Positions 60,013 through 64,000 of a stretch of DNA of 64,000 nt are shown one piece after another. The DNA lies in NCBI RefSeq assembly GCF_016862095.1, contig NZ_BOMH01000068.1, positions 1 through 64,000 on the forward strand, given 5' to 3'. Under the pieces are notes generated by a model. That model made no database searches, had not been told where the DNA came from, and was given only the letters and a program-made list of their open reading frames with translations. This DNA comes from Actinoplanes cyaneus. Its GTDB lineage: Bacteria; Actinomycetota; Actinomycetes; Mycobacteriales; Micromonosporaceae. The translations under genes were made by a program, and so were the position numbers. Within the stretch, counting starts at the first letter, position 1, and each line of letters opens with the position of its first letter.

Positions 60013-62145
60013 ATGTCGCTCGACGACAGCATGCGCGAAGCGCTCGACATGTTCGTGACCGAGGCGCGCGACCTGGTGCAGCAGCTCGAGGAGGGGCTGC
60101 TGGAGATGGAGGGGCAGCCGCCCGGCGGGGACGCGGTCAACGCGATCTTCCGCGCGGCGCACACCATCAAGGGCTCGTCCGGGCTGTTCGGGCTGCGGCA
60201 CCTGGTGTCGTTCACGCACGTCGTGGAGACCGTGCTCGGGTCGGTGCGCGAGGGGACCCTCCCGGTCACGCCCGGCCTGGTCAGCGCGCTGCTGCCGTGC
60301 GTCGACCACATCTCGTCGATGGTCGAGGGGATCCCCGAGGGGCGGCTCGCGCCGGACAGCTCCCAGGAGGCCGAGGGCGCTCGCCTGCTCAGCGGACTGG
60401 AGCCCTACCTGTCGGAGAGCGCGGCGCCGATCGCGGTGCCGGCCGAGGCCCCGCCGGTCACCGAGACCGCCTGGCACCTCGACCTGCGGTTCGGGCCGGA
60501 CTGCCTGCGCAACGGGATGGACCCGCTGTCGTTCCTGCGCTACCTGTCGTCGCTCGGCGAGATCACGCACGTGGTGACCGAAACCGATCGGCTGCCCGAG
60601 GCCGCCGCCATGGACCCGGAGACGTGTTACCTCGCCTTCGCCGTGGACCTGACGACCGCCGCGCCCAAGAGCGAGATCGAGGCGGTCTTCGACTTCGTGC
60701 GCGAGGACAGCGACATCCGCATCACACCGGCGGAGAGCAGCCTCGACGCGTACGTCAGAGCCATCCGGGCCATGCCCGAGAACGACCGCATCGGCGACGT
60801 GCTGATCACCAGCGGCGCCGTCACCGAGCAGGAGATGGCCGAGGCGCTGCGCGTCCAGCAGGAACGCACGGCGAAACTCGGCCTCGCCCAGCCGGTGCCG
60901 ATCGGCGAGATCCTTGTCGAGCAGGGCATCGTGCCCCGCGACATCGTCGACGCCGCGCTCTCCAAGCAGCGGCGCACCACCGAGTCGCGCTCGTCGCAGG
61001 ACACCCGCACCATCCGGGTCGACGCCGCCCGCCTCGACAAGCTGATCGACCTGGTCGGCGAGCTGGTCATCGCGCAGTCCAGCACCGGCGTCGCGGGCGC
61101 GGTGGTCAGCGAGGCGCAGAGCGAGGTGATGCGCCTGGTCGACGAGGTGCGGCACAGCGCGCTGTCACTGCGGATGGTGCCGATCGGCACGACCCTGCGA
61201 CGGTTCGAGCGCGTCGTCCGGGACGTCTGCATGGAACTGGGCAAAGAGGTCTCGCTGGTGATCACCGGCGGGGACACCGAGATGGACAAGGCTCTCGTCG
61301 AGCGGATCAGCGATCCGCTGCTCCACCTCGTACGCAATAGTCTTGATCATGGGGTGGAACCGGCCGCCGAACGCCGTCGCCACGGCAAGTCCCCGCAGGG
61401 CACGTTGAAGCTGAACGCCTATCACGACGCCGGGAACATCGTGATCGAGGTGACCGACGACGGGCGCGGCCTCGACCGGGAACGGATCCTCGCCAAGGCC
61501 GTCGAGCGGGAACTGATCAGCCCGGAAGCGGTCCTGACCGATGCCGAGGTCTACAACCTGATCTTCGAGCCGGGGTTCTCGACCGCCGCGACCGTCTCCA
61601 ACCTCTCCGGCCGCGGCGTCGGCATGGACGTCGTCAAACGCAACGTCGGCGCGCTGCGCGGCAGCATCGAGGTCGAGACCACCCGGGGGATCGGGACCAC
61701 CATCCGGATCCGGCTGCCACTGACCCTGGCGATCATCGACGGATTCCTGGTCGGGGTCGGGCCGTCGTCGTTCATCGTGCCGCTGGACCGGGTCACCGAA
61801 TGCGTCGAACTGCCGCCCGGGCAGCTCGGCCGCGAGTGCATGAACCTGCGCGGGGAGGTCCTGCCGTTCATCAGGCTGCGGCAGTTGTTCCACATCCCCG
61901 GGACGGAGGCGCGCCGGCAGAGCGTCGTGATCGTGGAGCAGTCCGGGCAGCGGACCGGCCTGGTCGTGGACAGCCTGCTGGGCGAGTTGCAGACCGTGAT
62001 CAAGCCGCTCGGGGTGCTGTTCAGCCGGATCAAATGCATCAGCGGATCGACGATCCTGGGCAACGGGGAGATCGCGCTGATCCTCGACGTGGGACCGCTG
62101 ATCGCCGACCACTCCGAGCGCGAGGTCGCCGCCCTGGGCGTCTGA
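60013..62145 (+). CDS. cheA: chemotaxis histidine kinase CheA with GspE-N/MshEN-like insert
   Basis: A 710-residue kinase. The P1 domain has phospho-His50 (AAHTIKGSSG), a P2-like segment covers about 154-240, and a GspE-N/MshEN-like unit covers 258-320 (IGDVLITSGAVTEQEMAEAL, then IGEILVEQGIVPRDIVDAAL). Dimerisation P3 starts VDAARLDKLIDLVGEL (about 336), P4 has HLVRNSLDHGVE and DDGRGLD, and the CheW-like P5 is at the C-terminus. The extra unit is the kind that binds c-di-GMP in other proteins. Last gene of the operon. Confidence 0.92.
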   Translation: MSLDDSMREALDMFVTEARDLVQQLEEGLLEMEGQPPGGDAVNAIFRAAHTIKGSSGLFGLRHLVSFTHVVETVLGSVREGTLPVTPGLVSALLPCVDHISSMVEGIPEGRLAPDSSQEAEGARLLSGLEPYLSESAAPIAVPAEAPPVTETAWHLDLRFGPDCLRNGMDPLSFLRYLSSLGEITHVVTETDRLPEAAAMDPETCYLAFAVDLTTAAPKSEIEAVFDFVREDSDIRITPAESSLDAYVRAIRAMPENDRIGDVLITSGAVTEQEMAEALRVQQERTAKLGLAQPVPIGEILVEQGIVPRDIVDAALSKQRRTTESRSSQDTRTIRVDAARLDKLIDLVGELVIAQSSTGVAGAVVSEAQSEVMRLVDEVRHSALSLRMVPIGTTLRRFERVVRDVCMELGKEVSLVITGGDTEMDKALVERISDPLLHLVRNSLDHGVEPAAERRRHGKSPQGTLKLNAYHDAGNIVIEVTDDGRGLDRERILAKAVERELISPEAVLTDAEVYNLIFEPGFSTAATVSNLSGRGVGMDVVKRNVGALRGSIEVETTRGIGTTIRIRLPLTLAIIDGFLVGVGPSSFIVPLDRVTECVELPPGQLGRECMNLRGEVLPFIRLRQLFHIPGTEARRQSVVIVEQSGQRTGLVVDSLLGELQTVIKPLGVLFSRIKCISGSTILGNGEIALILDVGPLIADHSEREVAALGV

Positions 62146-62229
62146 CCCAGGATTCTGAACCCGACCGTCCCGTAGTAGCGCTGTGCCGTTGCGGGCGGAA
62201 CGTCCGGTCCGGAAAAGCCCGGCTCTTCT

Positions 62230-62306
62230 GGCCGGTCCGGACCGCTCCGGCTCGTCATCGGTCTTCCTGGCGGCCGGTCCGGACCGCTCCGGCTCGTTCA
62301 TCGGTC
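62230..62306. repeat. 34-35-bp tandem direct repeat downstream of cheA
   Basis: GGCCGGTCCGGACCGCTCCG and the following 14-15 bases occur at 62230-62263 and again at 62272-62306 (period 42 bp), with one base inserted in the second copy. Each contains the palindrome CGGTCCGGACCG. It may serve as a terminator or binding-site array. Confidence 0.7.
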
Positions 62307-62319
62307 GGCGGCGGCACGG

Positions 62320-62538
62320 TCAGGCCGCGGCTCGCCGGAGGGCGGCCGTCGCGCCGCGGCTGCGGGCCGCCCTGCGTCTTTTGGCCAGCACTATCGGCAT
62401 CTTGATGACGGCGGCGCCGATGACGACGGCGCCGTTGCAGAGCAGGCTCCACCCGAGGTCGTCGTGAGCGACGATGACCTGCGCAGACTCCCATCCGGGC
62501 TGGTCGATGGGCGGGCACGGGGGCTGGTGTTCGCACAT
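62320..62538 (-). CDS. DUF5999-like small protein with divergent C-terminus
   Basis: A 72-residue protein. The N-terminal half MCEHQPPCPPIDQPGWESAQ, then VIVAHDDLGWSLLCNGAVV, matches the small actinobacterial DUF5999 family. The second half is unusual: instead of the common acidic ending it is basic (LAKRRRAARS), with a hydrophobic stretch IGAAVIKMPIVL. ATG 62538 begins the family motif. Convergent with cheA. Function unknown. Confidence 0.65.
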   Translation of the reverse strand: MCEHQPPCPPIDQPGWESAQVIVAHDDLGWSLLCNGAVVIGAAVIKMPIVLAKRRRAARSRGATAALRRAAA

Positions 62539-62596
62539 GCCATCAGTCTCTGGAGAATGGCGGGCGCGCACATCGAGGCCAGCCTGACTCCTCGAA

Positions 62597-62612
62597 TACC
62601 GGCTAGCCGGTA
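62597..62612. promoter_or_regulatory. 16-bp perfect palindrome before response regulator gene
   Basis: TACCGGCTAGCCGGTA, 24 bp before the ATG at 62637. The same element with one change lies at 63655-63670 ahead of the convergent receiver gene, so it is a shared site, possibly bound by the LuxR-type regulator itself. Confidence 0.7.
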
Positions 62613-62636
62613 ACAGCGTTGACCCGGGGGATGAGG

Positions 62637-63290
62637 ATGGACGGCTTGAGAGTGGCTCTCGCGGAGGACGACGTCCTGCTGCGCGAGGGCATCGCCAGTC
62701 TGCTGGAGCGCAACGGCCTGATCGTTGTCGGTCAGGTCGGCACCGGCACCGAGCTGCTGGAGCTGGCCCGGCAGACGAAACCGGACGTGGCGGTGGTCGA
62801 CGTGCGGATGCCGCCGACGCACACCACCGAAGGCCTGCAGGCGGCCCGCGAGCTGCGGCAGGAGCTGCCGGAGACCGGAATTCTGGTGCTCTCCGCGCAC
62901 GCCGACGTCGAGCAGGCCACCGAGCTGCTGTCCGGCGGCCGCCGGATCGGGTACCTGTTGAAGAGCCGGGTCACCGAGGTCGCCGAGTTCCTGGCCGCGA
63001 TCGAGCGGATCGCCAGCGGTGGCTCGGTGATCGATCCCGGTCTCGTCGAGGAGCTCGTCGCGGCGCGCCGGCGCAACGACCCGCTCGCGGCGCTCAGTTC
63101 ACGCGAGCGCGAGGTGCTCGCCGAGATGGCGCAGGGACAGTCGAACGCGGGCATCGCCCGGCGCCTGTTCATCGCCGAGGGCACCGTCGAGAAACACGTG
63201 CGCAGCGTCCTGTCGAAGCTCGACCTGCCGGAGACCGAGGACCACCACCGCCGCGTCCTAGCCGTCCTGACGTTCCTCGACAATCGATAG
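62637..63290 (+). CDS. NarL/LuxR family response regulator
   Basis: A 217-residue regulator. The receiver domain opens VALAEDDVLLREG with phospho-Asp in VAVVDVRMPP, and a C-terminal LuxR-type HTH follows (LSSREREVLAEMAQGQSNAG, TVEKHVRSVLSKL). ATG 62637 is preferred over ATG 62631 because of spacing from the GGGGG ribosome site. It ends inside the convergent receiver gene (33-bp overlap). Probably controlled by the histidine kinase at 63661. Confidence 0.88.
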   Translation: MDGLRVALAEDDVLLREGIASLLERNGLIVVGQVGTGTELLELARQTKPDVAVVDVRMPPTHTTEGLQAARELRQELPETGILVLSAHADVEQATELLSGGRRIGYLLKSRVTEVAEFLAAIERIASGGSVIDPGLVEELVAARRRNDPLAALSSREREVLAEMAQGQSNAGIARRLFIAEGTVEKHVRSVLSKLDLPETEDHHRRVLAVLTFLDNR

Positions 63291-63644
63291 CATCCGGCGT
63301 ACGGCGTCAGCGGACAGTTCCGTCTTCGCCAGGAACCCGATCGCCGGGCTGGCCGCGATCAGGTCCGCGTAATCGTCCCCGGCGTGCGTCGAGATCATGA
63401 TCACCGGGGCGGTGAGCAGCCGCGCCAGGTCGAAGCCGCTCTCGCCGCCGAGCTTGATGTCGACGAGCGCCACGTCCGGGCGCACCGTCGCGGCCAGCCT
63501 GGTCGCGTCGGCCGTCCGGGAGGCGGTGCCCGCGACGACCAGGCCCTCGCGCTCCAGCAGCTCCCGGGCAGCGGCGAGGAAGTGCTGGTTGTCGTCGACG
63601 AGCAGGCAGCGCAGGATCACCTCACCAGGGTGGCAGGCCCGCAC
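63258..63644 (-). CDS. single-domain response regulator (receiver only)
   Basis: A 128-residue receiver domain (LLVDDNQHFLAAARELLERE, phospho-Asp in VALVDIKLGG, Thr in MISTHAG, Lys in FLAKTELS). It has no output domain. GTG 63644 is used; GTG 63620 is nearer the fold. It overlaps the convergent LuxR regulator by 33 bp, so the two mRNAs would be antisense at their ends. It follows the kinase gene on the same strand and probably takes phosphate from it. Confidence 0.85.
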   Translation of the reverse strand: MRACHPGEVILRCLLVDDNQHFLAAARELLEREGLVVAGTASRTADATRLAATVRPDVALVDIKLGGESGFDLARLLTAPVIMISTHAGDDYADLIAASPAIGFLAKTELSADAVRRMLSIVEERQDG

Positions 63645-63654
63645 CGGGTCCGCA

Positions 63655-63670
63655 TTCCGGCTAGCCGGTA
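63655..63670. promoter_or_regulatory. second copy of the TxCCGGCTAGCCGGTA palindrome
   Basis: TTCCGGCTAGCCGGTA, 15 of 16 bases identical to the site at 62597. It spans the stop codon of the kinase gene and lies 10 bp before the receiver gene start. Confidence 0.65.
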
Positions 63671-64000
63671 GAACCCGGCAATCGGCACGTGACAGTCGTC
63701 CCCTCGCCCGCGGGACTGCGCACCTCTAACGTGCCGCCGAGCGCCTCGACCCGGTCCTTGAGCCCGACCAGGCCGGTGCCGCGGGCAGGGTCGGCGCCGC
63801 CGATGCCGTCGTCACGGACGGTCAGCGACACGGCGTCGCCGTCGGGCTCGACGGTCACCGCGACGGTCGTGGCGTCGGCGTGCTTGACGGCGTTGGTGAG
63901 CATCTCGGACACCACGTAGTACGCGCAGACCTCCACCTGTTCCGGCGGGCGTGCGTCCAGGCGTACGTCCACCTCCACCGGAAGAGGGGAGCGGCGGCCG
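63661..64000 (-). CDS. sensor histidine kinase, C-terminal part (cut by window end)
   Basis: Only the last part of the gene is here. It encodes the end of a dimerisation region and a HATPase domain: PLPVEVDVRLDARPPEQVEV, then YYVVSEMLTNAVKHADAT (N-box), DDGIGGADPARGTGLVGL (G1/G2 boxes) and a closing GTTVTCRLPG. It is the NarL/LiaS-type kinase kin of the two regulators beside it. The N-terminal sensor lies outside the window. Confidence 0.88.
   Translation of the reverse strand, partial: GRRSPLPVEVDVRLDARPPEQVEVCAYYVVSEMLTNAVKHADATTVAVTVEPDGDAVSLTVRDDGIGGADPARGTGLVGLKDRVEALGGTLEVRSPAGEGTTVTCRLPGSTG

Noticed and set aside
1..64000. CRISPR array
   Set aside because: No regularly spaced direct repeats with variable spacers were seen. 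The only tandem repeats are the two-copy elements at 12579 and 62230 and the hexamer at 187.

Overview
The window is high-GC DNA with GTG and TTG starts and many 4-bp ATGA/GTGA gene overlaps. It carries a mycothiol-type (DinB-like) protein, an F420-type nitroreductase, MalFG-type sugar importers without their own ATPase, and a complete chemotaxis gene set. This points to a motile filamentous actinomycete, most likely Micromonosporaceae such as Actinoplanes. That placement is inferred from gene content; no rRNA gene or complete tRNA gene was found.

Layout. 369-4076: sugar-nucleotide-type reductase and TetR regulator, divergent from an SDR gene across a clear 26-bp operator, then a PEBP/YbhB protein divergent from a GntR/FCD regulator. 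4089-9075: six tightly coupled genes (epimerase, three glycosyltransferases, two uncharacterised proteins) that look like a cell-surface glycan operon, closed by a 23-bp hairpin. 9301-12921: small membrane protein, a NarL-type two-component system, and coiled-coil and small hypothetical proteins. 13069-21697: a mannan-utilisation locus with secreted GH26 mannanase, GH2 beta-mannosidase, sugar ABC importer, a LacI-like protein lacking its DNA-binding domain, and a divergent ROK regulator. 21825-26895: PMT-type glycosyltransferase, hypotheticals, GNAT, VOC protein and a DIP1984-type protein.

27463-43256 is the main point of interest: a likely biosynthetic gene cluster. One strand carries a BesD/HalD-like 2-oxoglutarate oxygenase with an intact HxD, a membrane di-iron desaturase-like enzyme, a small protein, four different ATP-grasp ligases (one PurD-like), a class III (DABA-type) aminotransferase, a NudC-type Nudix hydrolase, an MFS exporter, an alanine racemase and a small hypothetical. 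The other strand carries a flavin halogenase-like enzyme with a WxWxIP motif and an LLM flavin monooxygenase. There are no NRPS, PKS or RiPP core genes. The reading offered is ribosome- and NRPS-independent assembly of a small modified peptide or amino-acid antimetabolite by successive ATP-grasp couplings. The product is unknown.

43401-46576 is a second sugar ABC importer behind a palindromic operator. 46908-53231 holds redox and hydrolase housekeeping genes. 53686-62145 is a chemotaxis locus (MCP, CheW, CheR, CheD, CheB, a soluble MCP-like protein with a CheZ-like C-terminus, CheY, STAS protein, and a CheA with an extra GspE-N/MshEN-like segment). 62320-64000 holds a DUF5999-like protein, two convergent response regulators sharing an identical palindrome, and a histidine kinase running off the window end.

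Four copies of a REP-like hairpin (core GGCTGGTNCTCA and its complement) lie between genes at 2691, 24345, 40107 and 46769, and a related hairpin sits at 9123. Two copies (24345 and 46769) share longer flanking homology.
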